A stretch of DNA of 64,000 nt from Fibrisoma montanum (GTDB taxonomy: Bacteria; Bacteroidota; Bacteroidia; Cytophagales; Spirosomataceae): assembly GCF_003583365.1 (NCBI RefSeq), contig NZ_QXED01000003.1, positions 806,001-870,000 of the forward strand, given 5' to 3'. The stretch's first letter is position 1, and each line of letters opens with the position of its first letter. Below are positions 51,541-59,886 of the stretch, piece after piece. The translations under genes were made by a program, and so were the position numbers. Under the pieces are notes generated by a model. That model was not told the DNA's origin, did no database searches, and saw only the letters and a program-made list of their open reading frames with translations.

Positions 51541-51640
51541 GATCAAATTCGATTGGTTGACTAACGACACAAAGTTGTAGCCAATGCATTCCAATGGGTT
51601 AGAACAGAACTTACTTTACTCGGTACTTTACGGACATTAA

Positions 51641-52846
51641 TTATTCAGCGTCAACGTTAGGTGGCTGTTCGGGTCCGTGAATGCTCATGCCGCCGTACCG
51701 CCACGATTCGTTTTTCTCGGTTTTAATCAATTGATTCAGGCTACCTTCCGCATCAGCGTTTGGTGTAAAATCCTGTTCGGCGGCCTGGGCCATCTGGCTT
51801 AGTTTTTTCAGGGCCTGCTGCTTGTCGGATTGGCCTAGTCTGGCTTTTTCTACTGAGGTCCGCAACGTACTGATGGTTTCGTCGTAAACATGAGTCGGCA
51901 CGGCATACGGGCGTCGGCCTTTGCCGCCGTGGGCAAACGAGAACCGGGCGGGGTCGCTGAACCGCGACGGCGTACCGTGGATAACCTCGCTCACCAGCGC
52001 CAGCGATTGCAGCGTACGCGGTCCCATGCCCTGAATCATCAGCAGATTTTCGAAATCGGCCGGGGCCTTTTCCTGAGCCACCCAAAGCATCGCCCCGAGC
52101 CGTTTCAGGTCGACGTCTGACGCTTTAACGTCCTTGCGGGTCGGCATGACGAGGTGGTTGGCTTCCCGCAGAATCTTGTTGGGATGCTCCCGAACGATCT
52201 GCATCATGGCCTCCTGCGACGGTTTGGCTTCTTTGGCCACCAGATTCAGAATCGTACCTTGCGAAATCCCACAAACGGCCGTGTGCGGTTCCTCCACGAA
52301 CGATTGCAGCTGCCCCGAATGCCAGTGGTACCGGCGCGCCATGGCCGTATCGCCTTTCATACCCTGCTGAACCACCGACCAGTTGCCCCGGTCGTTGACT
52401 ACGAAGCTGTGCAGGTAGAGTTGAAACCCATCCTGAACGGCGGTATTATCAACCTTGGCGCTCAGGCGACTGCAATACGCCAGTTGCTGCCCATCCAGCC
52501 CGGTTTTGTCGCCCACAGCCAACAGTTCGGTGGGAGTTTGCAGGGACGATTTGCCCTTGCCCCCGCAGACGTACAGACCCAGTTCTTTCGAGCGGGGATT
52601 GATGGCCCGCTTGAGGGCTGCCATCACGGCCGTGGTCACGCCCGACGAGTTCCAGTCCATGCCCAGCACCGCGCCGAAGCTCTGAAACCAGAACGGATCG
52701 GCCAGTCGGCGCAGAAACGCATCCGAGCCATACTCCTGCAGAATGGCTTCGGTAATACCAAGACTCAGGGCGTTCATGCGGTCTGACAACCACGCGGGAA
52801 TTGGACCATTGTAGAGCGGCAGATCAGCCGAACCCGATTTTTTCAT
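51641..52846 (-). CDS. DUF763 protein with helix-hairpin-helix motif
   Basis: A 401-aa protein of the DUF763 family, common in archaea and some bacteria, of unknown function. Family segments include GSADLPLYNGPIPAWLSDRMN at the start and RRYHWHSGQ in the middle. A helix-hairpin-helix-type segment, LLMIQGMGPRTLQSLALVSE, lies around residues 265-290, suggesting DNA contact. It is 3 bp downstream of the AlkA-like glycosylase gene, so the two form an operon. The position and the motif suggest a role in DNA repair, for example as a nuclease or accessory factor of base-excision repair, which is inference. Confidence 0.85.
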   Translation of the reverse strand: MKKSGSADLPLYNGPIPAWLSDRMNALSLGITEAILQEYGSDAFLRRLADPFWFQSFGAVLGMDWNSSGVTTAVMAALKRAINPRSKELGLYVCGGKGKSSLQTPTELLAVGDKTGLDGQQLAYCSRLSAKVDNTAVQDGFQLYLHSFVVNDRGNWSVVQQGMKGDTAMARRYHWHSGQLQSFVEEPHTAVCGISQGTILNLVAKEAKPSQEAMMQIVREHPNKILREANHLVMPTRKDVKASDVDLKRLGAMLWVAQEKAPADFENLLMIQGMGPRTLQSLALVSEVIHGTPSRFSDPARFSFAHGGKGRRPYAVPTHVYDETISTLRTSVEKARLGQSDKQQALKKLSQMAQAAEQDFTPNADAEGSLNQLIKTEKNESWRYGGMSIHGPEQPPNVDAE

Positions 52847-52849
52847 GGC

Positions 52850-53485
52850 TTATAACGATTGGCTTGTTTTCCTGACTTGAGTACTCGCCCACAGATACCG
52901 ACAGGCCAGCGACCGGTAAGGCACCCACGCCTGGGCAATCTGTTCCATGTCGGTCTTCAACGCTTTCCCTTCCGATGTGAGGCCGTATTGCTCACGCATG
53001 GCTTTTTTCAGACCGTAGTCGTCGGCCGGGAAGATGTTGGGCCGCTGCAGCGTGAAGAGCAGAACCATGTCGGTAGTCCAGGTTCCTACTCCCGGCACCG
53101 ACGCCAGTTGCCGGCGAACCGCTTCGTCGGATAATTCCGTCCAGTCAATCTGCGCTCCGCCTTCGTGCCGCCACCACGTTGCTACGGCGCGTAAATGCTG
53201 GTACTTTCGCCCAGAAACTTTCAAATCAAGTACGGCCTCTTCCGGCAGGCTCAGGAGTTGTTGCGGGTGCGGGTAACCCCCCGAAAACAGGTCCAGAAAA
53301 CGCCAGAAGGCGGTGCTTTTGCTACGGTAGTGAATCTGCTGATCGATGATACAACTCAGCAGGTCGTAGTACACATCGCCCGACGAATCGACCGGAGGTG
53401 GGGCCGTTGTTTGGATGAGTTGGTACAGGCGTACGTCTTTACTGGTTAAGTAGCTGATTGCTTCCGATACGGTGGTGGGGTGCAT
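52850..53485 (-). CDS. HhH-GPD DNA glycosylase, AlkA-like
   Basis: A 211-aa DNA-3-methyladenine glycosylase II-type enzyme that removes alkylated bases. It has the helix-hairpin-helix (about 127-137, LASVPGVGTWTTD) and the catalytic aspartate in FPADDYGLKKAM (D156). It lacks the N-terminal extension and any iron-sulfur cluster cysteines, so it is a short AlkA-type protein. It overlaps nothing and precedes DUF763 by 3 bp. It is divergent from the MarR gene (111-bp gap). Confidence 0.93.
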   Translation of the reverse strand: MHPTTVSEAISYLTSKDVRLYQLIQTTAPPPVDSSGDVYYDLLSCIIDQQIHYRSKSTAFWRFLDLFSGGYPHPQQLLSLPEEAVLDLKVSGRKYQHLRAVATWWRHEGGAQIDWTELSDEAVRRQLASVPGVGTWTTDMVLLFTLQRPNIFPADDYGLKKAMREQYGLTSEGKALKTDMEQIAQAWVPYRSLACRYLWASTQVRKTSQSL

Positions 53486-53595
53486 AGCTGCCTGGCTTTT
53501 ACAGCGTTATTGTCTTACAAAAGGGCAACAAGGTGTCTAAACGGATTGTTTATGCAGAAACGCATTAAATTTACTCATTTCTGAGATAAATAAGT

Positions 53596-54231
53596 ATGAA
53601 GAATGAGCAGTATAGCGCCGTGCCGGTTGTTGAGCAGTGGGAGCGGTACGTTGCCGAGTGCCTGGCGGCTGGTATCACCCCCGGTTTGCCGCAGTTTGCC
53701 AGTTGGTTATTGCGCCAAACAACGGTTATTGATGTACCGCAACGGCAGGAACTGGCGGGAATGGCAGAATACGAGGAAGTCCGTTTGCTGGACAAGATTG
53801 GTATGCTGATCTGGCGCATTTCGCGGTTCATGCGGGTTTCGTTCAAGCAGCATTTTGAAGGACATCCGTTACAGAGCATCGACGAGTTTACGCTCCTGTC
53901 TGGGGCGCATCATATGCAGGAGCCCACCAAGACCCAGCTGTTCAACTCCGACCTGATGGAGACCACAACGGGTCTGCAAATGCTGGCCCGACTGATCAAG
54001 CAGGGGCTGGCTGAAGAAAAACCAGACCCCACCGACCGTCGTCAGAAACGGGTTACGCTGACATCGGCCGGTGAGGAGGTGTATCAGGAAGCGTCGGACC
54101 GGATGGACTATATCGGCGACGATTTGTTTCACATCCTGTCGACGGAAGAGCTGGAGGTGCTGGAAGGGCTGTTGCTCCGGCTCAACCGGTATCATACCGA
54201 GCGTCTGGGTAAAACGACCCGAAATCAGTAA
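53596..54231 (+). CDS. MarR-family transcriptional regulator
   Basis: A 211-aa regulator. The winged helix-turn-helix lies around residues 90-165 (QSIDEFTLLSGAHHMQEPTKTQ, TTTGLQMLARLIKQGLAEEKPDPTDRRQKRVTLTSAGEEV), with a typical DRRQKR wing. The N-terminal ~50 residues are an extra helical segment. It is divergent from the glycosylase-DUF763 pair, with a 111-bp gap; regulation of that pair is possible. It is followed by the second large palindromic repeat. Confidence 0.9.
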   Translation: MKNEQYSAVPVVEQWERYVAECLAAGITPGLPQFASWLLRQTTVIDVPQRQELAGMAEYEEVRLLDKIGMLIWRISRFMRVSFKQHFEGHPLQSIDEFTLLSGAHHMQEPTKTQLFNSDLMETTTGLQMLARLIKQGLAEEKPDPTDRRQKRVTLTSAGEEVYQEASDRMDYIGDDLFHILSTEELEVLEGLLLRLNRYHTERLGKTTRNQ

Positions 54232-54614
54232 TGGCATTCTTCAATAAAAAGAGATAGCATTCATTACGGAAGGATTCACGGATCAATAAAGGCGTACCTG
54301 AACATAATGTCTATCTTTGGTGACTACCAGCACTAAATAGCCGACATTGGGTAATACCTCAGGAAAAACTTATCCTGTTCGTGTCCTGGCGGGGTCTTCG
54401 ACTTTCGTAGTTTTTCTCTACATCCCGGACCTGTTCAGAATTTTATATAAGCGATAAAAGTCAAGCCTTTTTTGTCATCCCGACGAAGGAGGGATCTTCG
54501 GGTAAGGCTAATAACCTCCGGCTACACAAGATCCCTCCTCCGTCGGGATGACAAAAAAGGCACCCTACCTGAAATCATAAAGAGCTTCCCCTTGAGTAAG
54601 TCTTAGGCGACTGC
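54232..54614. other. Convergent intergenic region with repeat
   Basis: This 383-bp gap between the MarR gene and the minus-strand unknown gene holds the palindromic repeat at 54465-54561. No gene is seen in the remaining DNA. Confidence 0.6.
54465..54561. repeat. Large palindromic dispersed repeat, copy 2
   Basis: Arms 54465-54498 and 54528-54561 (34 bp) are inverted repeats with one mismatch, around a 29-nt centre. The core GTCATCCCGACG with AGGAGGGATC is the same as in the repeat at 266-357; the arms differ by one base within the pair and the centres are unrelated. The element lies between convergent genes, so it may act as a bidirectional transcription terminator or a structure protecting mRNA ends. 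Confidence 0.85.
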
Positions 54615-56465
54615 CTACTCTTTTATGATCTTAATATTGCTGACATAATACTTTTCCGTCTCTTTATCGCTTCGTCCGTGAGTAAATGACAGGGTATTCA
54701 ATAACAAACCTGCCGGAATCGCTTTGTTGTACTCAGCTATTTTACGCTGATCAATAAACACCTGCAGGTCTTCTTCCTTTTTTTTGATGGTAACGGTGAT
54801 CCGGTTGTTCTTTTTGTTGTTGGAAAAACCCGGTGCCGGAAAGTATTTACTGGTGTTCAAATATCCGGGTGTTGACGGAAATTTTGGTTCAATTTCCACT
54901 TCACCTTCGCGGCCACTAAAGCCCGGTCGTATGCTGACATTCAAAAACGATTGGGTGTTTTCAGACGATGTTTCTTTTGACAGCCGAATGGCAAGCGGCT
55001 TGCCTCCCCAGGTAAAATTTTGGGGTACAACCACATCGTAGCTGATCGTGAAGTTTTGCGGAAGCGGACCTTTTAGTCGTGTAGGAACGAAGGATTCGTT
55101 GCCCTTCAGTTCAGCCCAGTTGCCCGGCTCTCCGTCAAGCATGGCAACCAGGCAGGGCTTGCCCTCGGCATTTAGTTTTGAACTCCATCCGTTCGGCTTT
55201 TTGCCGACGGGAGTTGTGGAAAAATCGTCAAAAAAGAAAACAGTTTTATCAGCTTTTATTTTTTTGCTCTGCTCGGATTCATCAGTGAAAACAACGGCTT
55301 CTTTGTACGTAGGCGAACGCAGCGGTTTGTAGGGCTGGCCTTTCACTTTTTCAGGAGCAAAGAAAAAATTATAGAGGTGACCAAAATTGAAGTTGTTGAC
55401 GATGGATTCATGAAGATGCTTTTCTACAGGCTGATTTGGCGACCACCACCAGCTTACCAATATCCACTGTGGTTGATCTTTTTTGCAAAGCTCGGCCATT
55501 GCCGGATCAACCTTGTAAACCGGCATTCTTCCTGATGTCGATTCGGCATCGGTTATGTAGCCGTTGCTGAAAACATCTCTTTTCGTATCCAGATCGGTTA
55601 GTGAGGGCTGGGCATTGACGAGGGCAATTTCGGCCAGGCGGTCTTTGTACTTTTCTTTGAGCCTTTCGAGGTTCGCCAACCGTGTCCTTTGTTTATCATC
55701 GAGGATTTTCACGAACGGCTCGGCTCTTTTTTGGTCTCCCTGTTCTCTTTCATACAGCTTTTTCTTTTCGATCTCATACACTCTTGGTATGACTTGTTCC
55801 AGCAACCGGAGATATTCGCCCTTTTTTAATTGAATGAACGGTGAACGGTTGTCTTTGCACAACAAAACATAATCGGTTCCACCGCCCGCTTCAAGATTTT
55901 TTACCCAAAAGCTGATGTAGGGATTTACATTGCTGTTCGTTGACAGATCGTGAATCTTTTGCTGCGTTTCGTAACCCGGTTCGCTTTCAAAAGAAGGCAT
56001 GGTGAAATAATACTGCGTAGGACTGCTGATATCGCTGGCTTCCCAACCGGGAACGGCATTTGCCATAATGCTCCAGTTCAGGCCAAGGTTATTTTCAGGC
56101 ACCATTTTGCCTTTATCGTATTTTAAAAAGGTGTAAATCTTCGCAACGGCACCGTAGCTCTGCGGCAGGGCCGCTTTGTTCTGGTTGTACAGGCCCAGTT
56201 TTTCCAAAGCCGTTCTGCGCACATCCCCCAAGCCGCCTTTTGGTATATAGCTGGTCTGTATCCAGTTCGCAAACGTGTCGCAGATAGACAACTGATTGAC
56301 TGAATAAAGTTTGGCGTCCACCTGTAAAGGCTTTTTAGCACCCTTGAAGTTGTACACCTTCATCCATCCAATCATACTGTCTGCAATGGCAGATGAACGA
56401 ATGGACTGGCTAAAGGACGACGTCACTGTCGTTCCAATAACAATGAGTAGAATGATGGTCTTCAC
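54615..56465 (-). CDS. Large secreted protein of unknown function
   Basis: A 616-aa exported protein with a signal peptide (about 1-19, SSFSQ). The middle is charged and helical (KKKLYEREQGDQKRAEPFVKILDDKQRTRLANLERLK-like region, about 235-275). The C-terminal part (about 430-616) starts with FFFDDFSTTPVGKKPNGW and has the beta-rich pattern of laminin-G-like/concanavalin-type or DUF1080-like modules (NFTISYDVVVPQNFTWGGKPLAIRL, then VFIDQRKIAEYNKAIPAGLLL). That fits a carbohydrate-interacting or glycosidase-associated domain, but no enzyme can be assigned. Composition is AT-richer than the neighbours, which hints at transfer. Confidence 0.75.
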   Translation of the reverse strand: MKTIILLIVIGTTVTSSFSQSIRSSAIADSMIGWMKVYNFKGAKKPLQVDAKLYSVNQLSICDTFANWIQTSYIPKGGLGDVRRTALEKLGLYNQNKAALPQSYGAVAKIYTFLKYDKGKMVPENNLGLNWSIMANAVPGWEASDISSPTQYYFTMPSFESEPGYETQQKIHDLSTNSNVNPYISFWVKNLEAGGGTDYVLLCKDNRSPFIQLKKGEYLRLLEQVIPRVYEIEKKKLYEREQGDQKRAEPFVKILDDKQRTRLANLERLKEKYKDRLAEIALVNAQPSLTDLDTKRDVFSNGYITDAESTSGRMPVYKVDPAMAELCKKDQPQWILVSWWWSPNQPVEKHLHESIVNNFNFGHLYNFFFAPEKVKGQPYKPLRSPTYKEAVVFTDESEQSKKIKADKTVFFFDDFSTTPVGKKPNGWSSKLNAEGKPCLVAMLDGEPGNWAELKGNESFVPTRLKGPLPQNFTISYDVVVPQNFTWGGKPLAIRLSKETSSENTQSFLNVSIRPGFSGREGEVEIEPKFPSTPGYLNTSKYFPAPGFSNNKKNNRITVTIKKKEEDLQVFIDQRKIAEYNKAIPAGLLLNTLSFTHGRSDKETEKYYVSNIKIIKE

Positions 56466-57054
56466 ATTTATTTTAATTGTTCAATTACCAACTAGCTAAC
56501 CTGATTCTATGTAAGGCTTTTATGGTTGAGTTAGTGGACAAGGAGCCACGGCTACTAATAAGACTGGTCCGACCTACAGTCCCTATGTCAACAGTGGTAT
56601 CAGCGATATCTTGGTCCGCAATACCAAATTGGGCTTTTCTAAAAAGAAACCTATCCATAAAAAGAGGGATAGTTTATAACGGTAAAAAAAACCGTAAAAA
56701 AGGGAGGGAACGTCTCGTTAATGACAACAGATGGTCGAGGTTTCGGCCAATGCTTCACGGATTTTGGTTGGGTTTCCTATTCAGGTTAATAAAAATCAAT
56801 GTCCCAAATGGCTGTCTGAAGTCTTTGGTAATTTTGTCAATTTGGCCGGTCCACCAACGTTCCTGCGTATCCTGAAATGTAATAATCTAGTCTGTCCCAC
56901 CGCCTTGCGCACTACGGTTTGCGTGTTGCCGCAGTTGGCGATTTCGGAGCACATCACTCAACCTGCACGAAGGTTTGATAGTAGCACTCCGTTTCAATTT
57001 TGCATGTTACCGTTAATTGAGGCAACACGCTGTTAGCGGTTCGGGCTTCTTGTT
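56466..57054. other. AT-rich intergenic region with inverted repeat
   Basis: This 589-bp stretch lies between the start of the 616-aa gene and the end of the GNAT gene. The frames in it (up to 132 codons) have no domain and unlikely codon use, so I call no gene. GCGTGTTGCC (56921-56930) and GGCAACACGC (57021-57030) are perfect 10-bp inverted repeats 90 bp apart, the latter followed by TGTTAGCGG next to the GNAT stop codon. Confidence 0.5.
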
Positions 57055-57570
57055 CTATTGTCTTTTTAGCTCCCATTTCCAAATCAGTCCATCGTCCGGG
57101 TCATTAATTTCTTCAACCTTCTCAAAGCCACATTTCTGCAAAACTCTTGTTGATGGATTGTCTTGTCCAAGTGTATGAGCAATAATTAATTTAACTCTTT
57201 CGTCTTTAAACGCATTTTCAATTAGCCCATTGGCCATCTCAGTTGCAAGCCCACGATTTCGGTAATCTGGTGCAATTTCATAGCCTAGTTCTACTGTTCC
57301 GTCATTTGTCGGTTTGCCCTTATAACCACCGCAACCGATAAGTTTGTTGTCCTGCTTGTGAATAGGAAAATAGGTCCACCAGTTTTTTTGTTCTTCACTT
57401 TCTGTTAGTCTGTCAAGTGAATATTCCAACGCGCCAACTCCAAATTCAGTCCAGTTATCCTGAACAGATATGTTTAATTTCTCAGCAAGATTTTCATTCC
57501 CCTGAATAGCTGATTTTAAAATTTCAGTGTCACACGGAATGAGTTTTAAGTTCTTTGTTTCTATTGTCAT
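57055..57570 (-). CDS. GNAT-family acetyltransferase, low GC
   Basis: A 171-aa GCN5-related N-acetyltransferase of the RimJ/RimL type. The acetyl-CoA-binding motif A is in ELGYEIAPDYRNRGLATEMANGLIE (about 90-120), and IAHTLGQDNPSTRVLQKCGFEKVEE is the motif B region. It would transfer an acetyl group to an amine, possibly a protein N-terminus or small molecule. Its base composition is clearly AT-richer than the neighbouring genes, and it is flanked by structure-forming sequences, suggesting recent acquisition as a small mobile unit. Confidence 0.9.
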   Translation of the reverse strand: MTIETKNLKLIPCDTEILKSAIQGNENLAEKLNISVQDNWTEFGVGALEYSLDRLTESEEQKNWWTYFPIHKQDNKLIGCGGYKGKPTNDGTVELGYEIAPDYRNRGLATEMANGLIENAFKDERVKLIIAHTLGQDNPSTRVLQKCGFEKVEEINDPDDGLIWKWELKRQ

Positions 57571-57640
57571 TTTGTTTCTCTGTTAATTGTTTTGTTGTCC
57601 CATAGCCTGACCCTACCTCTCAAAATACGCAGTTCAGTTA

Positions 57641-57671
57641 CGGCAATCCAGTTTTTCTGGCTGGATTGCCG
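57641..57671. repeat. Perfect 11-bp inverted repeat
   Basis: CGGCAATCCAG (57641-57651) and CTGGATTGCCG (57661-57671) are perfect inverted repeats with a 9-nt loop, upstream of the GNAT gene. It lacks the T tract of a terminator in the direction of the GNAT gene. Confidence 0.6.
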
Positions 57672-57841
57672 CAATGGTTTACTGTGATGGCCAATGTCAC
57701 TGTCCAGCGCATCCACGGAGTATTAGTTACTCTGTATGAGCGTGTTGCAGGGGTCTAACCTGCGTGTAGTGACTAAATTAGTTAACTCCTGCGATTTTTT
57801 ATGTCAGGCAACAACCTGCTCTGTGTTTTCTGTTCGCCAAA

Positions 57842-57892
57842 GCAGGCCGGCCCCCTGTTTACCCCAATGGAGTGAACAGGGGGCCGGCCTGC
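57842..57892. terminator. Very stable GC-rich hairpin, probable terminator of the oxidoreductase gene
   Basis: GCAGGCCGGCCCCCTGTT (57842-57859) pairs perfectly with AACAGGGGGCCGGCCTGC (57875-57892) over a 15-nt loop, an 18-bp stem. On the minus strand it lies about 47 bp after the oxidoreductase stop and is followed by TTTGG. Its GGCCGGCC core resembles the GC-rich repeats in the main locus but is not identical. Confidence 0.65.
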
Positions 57893-57938
57893 GTATCGTG
57901 TTCATCGCTGCAGATTCCGCCGACAGCCATCAGTCTGG

Positions 57939-58877
57939 TTAAAGCTCAATGACCACTTTTCCAATGTAGCCGCCTTTTTCGGCATACTCGTAAGCCGCTA
58001 CCACCTCGGTCATCGGGAAGGTTCTGCTAACTTCAATATGCAGTCCGTTCTCAACCGCTTTGGTTAAGTACTCCATGCTGGTTGAGTTAGGGTTTGACAT
58101 CAGCATTTTGTTTTTCCTGTTCGCTACCAGATTCGTAACTGCCGTGCTGATGATGCCGACGGGGGTCGGAACGGGGTTGATAAACACGGCATGGTCTTTC
58201 ATCAGGTGGACGGCCTCGTGGAATGGTAACTTACCGGCCAGATCAAAAACCACGTCAAACTGTTTGTTCAGGCTCCGAACATCCTGCCGGGTATAGTCAA
58301 TTACCTCATTAGCGCCCCACTGCCGGGCAAACGGAACGCCTTTCGGGCCCACCACCGCAGTAACGGTGGCTCCCTGCTGCCGGGCAATCTGGATGGCAAG
58401 CATACCCACCCCACCCGATGCGCCATTGAGCAACACCTCACTGCCCGCACCAATATGGGCGATATCGATCAGGGCCGTGTAGGCAGCCGCGCCAACCACC
58501 GGTATTGAAGCCGCCTGAGCAAACGTAAGCTGGGCGGGTTTGTGCCAGATAGATTTTACCGGGACGGCGGCAAAATCGGCCAGAACGCCATGTTTCATCA
58601 CATCCACTGCGCCAAAGACCTCATCGCCCACCGAAAAATCGGATACCCCGGAGCCGACGGCCTCAACGACACCCGCAAAATCGGCACCGACCTGCTTGGG
58701 GAAGTGAGAACCTGACATGAGCTTCATGTCACCCCGGCGAATTTTCCAGTCGATGGGATTGATGGAAACAGCCTTGATCCGAACCAGCACCTCGTTGGTT
58801 CCGGCCGTAGGCGTTTCGGTTTCCGTCAGTTGTAATACATTGGTACCCCCAAATTGATTATACACTACCGTTTTCAT
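57939..58877 (-). CDS. NADP-dependent quinone oxidoreductase-like protein (MDR family)
   Basis: A 312-aa medium-chain dehydrogenase of the zinc-less quinone oxidoreductase type. The catalytic domain starts MKTVVYNQFGGTNVLQLTE, and the Rossmann part shows LLNGASGGVGMLAIQIARQQGA (about 150-175). The catalytic zinc cysteines are absent, so it reduces quinones or activated alkenes with NADPH. It is preceded by an AraC-type gene on the same strand (54-bp gap), which suggests regulated expression. It would act in the cytoplasm, probably in detoxification. Confidence 0.92.
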   Translation of the reverse strand: MKTVVYNQFGGTNVLQLTETETPTAGTNEVLVRIKAVSINPIDWKIRRGDMKLMSGSHFPKQVGADFAGVVEAVGSGVSDFSVGDEVFGAVDVMKHGVLADFAAVPVKSIWHKPAQLTFAQAASIPVVGAAAYTALIDIAHIGAGSEVLLNGASGGVGMLAIQIARQQGATVTAVVGPKGVPFARQWGANEVIDYTRQDVRSLNKQFDVVFDLAGKLPFHEAVHLMKDHAVFINPVPTPVGIISTAVTNLVANRKNKMLMSNPNSTSMEYLTKAVENGLHIEVSRTFPMTEVVAAYEYAEKGGYIGKVVIEL

Positions 58878-58931
58878 TGTCTTGTCTGGTTTGATTTGAC
58901 ATCATTGACGGTAGCAAAGGTCGATCACGCT

Positions 58932-59669
58932 TCAGCCCAAAACTTGTATCAGATCACTGTTTTGCTTGAGGGCCCGGGGCGGCACCCCCATCATTTCATA
59001 CATATACTTAGTAAACTGCGCCTGGTCATAAAACCCAGTCTCATAGGCGATTTCGGTCAAGTGCTTATGCCGGTCGGTCAGGGCCATGTCAATCGCGTGG
59101 CGCAGCCGGGTCCAGAGCAGGTATTTCGACGGACTGCTGCCGGTCTCGGCCTTGAACAGAGCAGCCATCCGCGACGGCGACAGAAACACCTCCTCGGCCA
59201 GGCGTTGTGGGGTGAGCGTGTGCAGCGTGTAGTGCTGCTCAATGTAATCGATAAGTTTCCGGACGCGGTCATCTACCTTGCCAATTGACCGCTCATCGGT
59301 CAGCAGGTAAGACAAACTCGTGGGCCATTGGTCGGGGGGTTGCTGGCGGAGCGGATCGAATACCCGGCCCACATCAGCGGGACGCTCCAGAATAACAACC
59401 GGCTGATCGTCGGCGAACAGGCTGCGCAACTGCAAACCGGCCCGCGAGTACGCTTCAATATTCAGGATGCACACCGTCGTGTCGGGCAGGATGGTGCAGG
59501 CATGGGGCACCTGCGGCCTGATGACAAACCCGACAATATCGGTATACGGCACGTTGTTGATAATCGACGTAAGTGAGTTGTTAAGCGCCAGGATAATCTG
59601 ATAGGCCGAATGCTTGTGGATATGCACGTTGAGGCCATAGACCTTGAACGACAAAATGAATGGGTTCAT
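58932..59669 (-). CDS. AraC-family transcriptional regulator
   Basis: A 245-aa regulator with a cupin-type N-terminal domain (about 1-110) and a C-terminal double helix-turn-helix (LAEEVFLSPSRMAALFKAETG, then LTEIAYETGFYDQAQFTKYM). I took the ATG at 59669 (MNPFILSFKVYG), as the frame further up starts with a TTG. It is followed by the quinone-oxidoreductase gene, its likely target. The cre-like palindrome at 59848-59861 lies upstream. Confidence 0.9.
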   Translation of the reverse strand: MNPFILSFKVYGLNVHIHKHSAYQIILALNNSLTSIINNVPYTDIVGFVIRPQVPHACTILPDTTVCILNIEAYSRAGLQLRSLFADDQPVVILERPADVGRVFDPLRQQPPDQWPTSLSYLLTDERSIGKVDDRVRKLIDYIEQHYTLHTLTPQRLAEEVFLSPSRMAALFKAETGSSPSKYLLWTRLRHAIDMALTDRHKHLTEIAYETGFYDQAQFTKYMYEMMGVPPRALKQNSDLIQVLG

Positions 59670-59847
59670 CAAAACCAGGGTTTGGGCCTCAATATGCCGA
59701 TTTTTAGCAAGCAATTGAGACCCTCAGCCCTGTTGACAACGATTTCGGCCGCTTTTGATACGTTGGCAATGAGCGCCTGAATCATAACAGCAGCTTAGCC
59801 GAAAGCGAATGGCCCTACGTTGTTGACTATTTTCCGGCCATTGCTTT

Positions 59848-59861
59848 GAAAGCGCTTTCAG
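59848..59861. promoter_or_regulatory. Perfect 14-bp palindrome resembling a LacI/cre operator
   Basis: TGAAAGCGCTTTCA is fully palindromic and matches the consensus of LacI-family operators and cre sites (central CG, A/T flanks). It is in the 217-bp gap upstream of the AraC gene and downstream of the lipoprotein gene stop, about 180 bp from the AraC start. The regulator that would bind it is not in the window. Confidence 0.4.
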
Positions 59862-59886
59862 GCGGTGCTCCGGTTCGTCAACACGC

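Larger units (their letters stand above)
57571..57938. other. Intergenic region with two strong hairpins
   Basis: This 368-bp region between the GNAT start and the oxidoreductase stop codon holds hairpins at 57641-57671 and 57842-57892. No gene is seen. Confidence 0.6.

Noticed and set aside
56477..56875. 132-codon plus-strand frame before the GNAT region
   Set aside because: Composition does not look like a protein of this genome and no domain is seen. It may be decayed DNA.
57021..57036. Integron attC-like end next to the GNAT gene
   Set aside because: The bases TGTTAGCGG do not fit the canonical attC core GTTRRRY and no matching left core is present, so only an inverted repeat is claimed.
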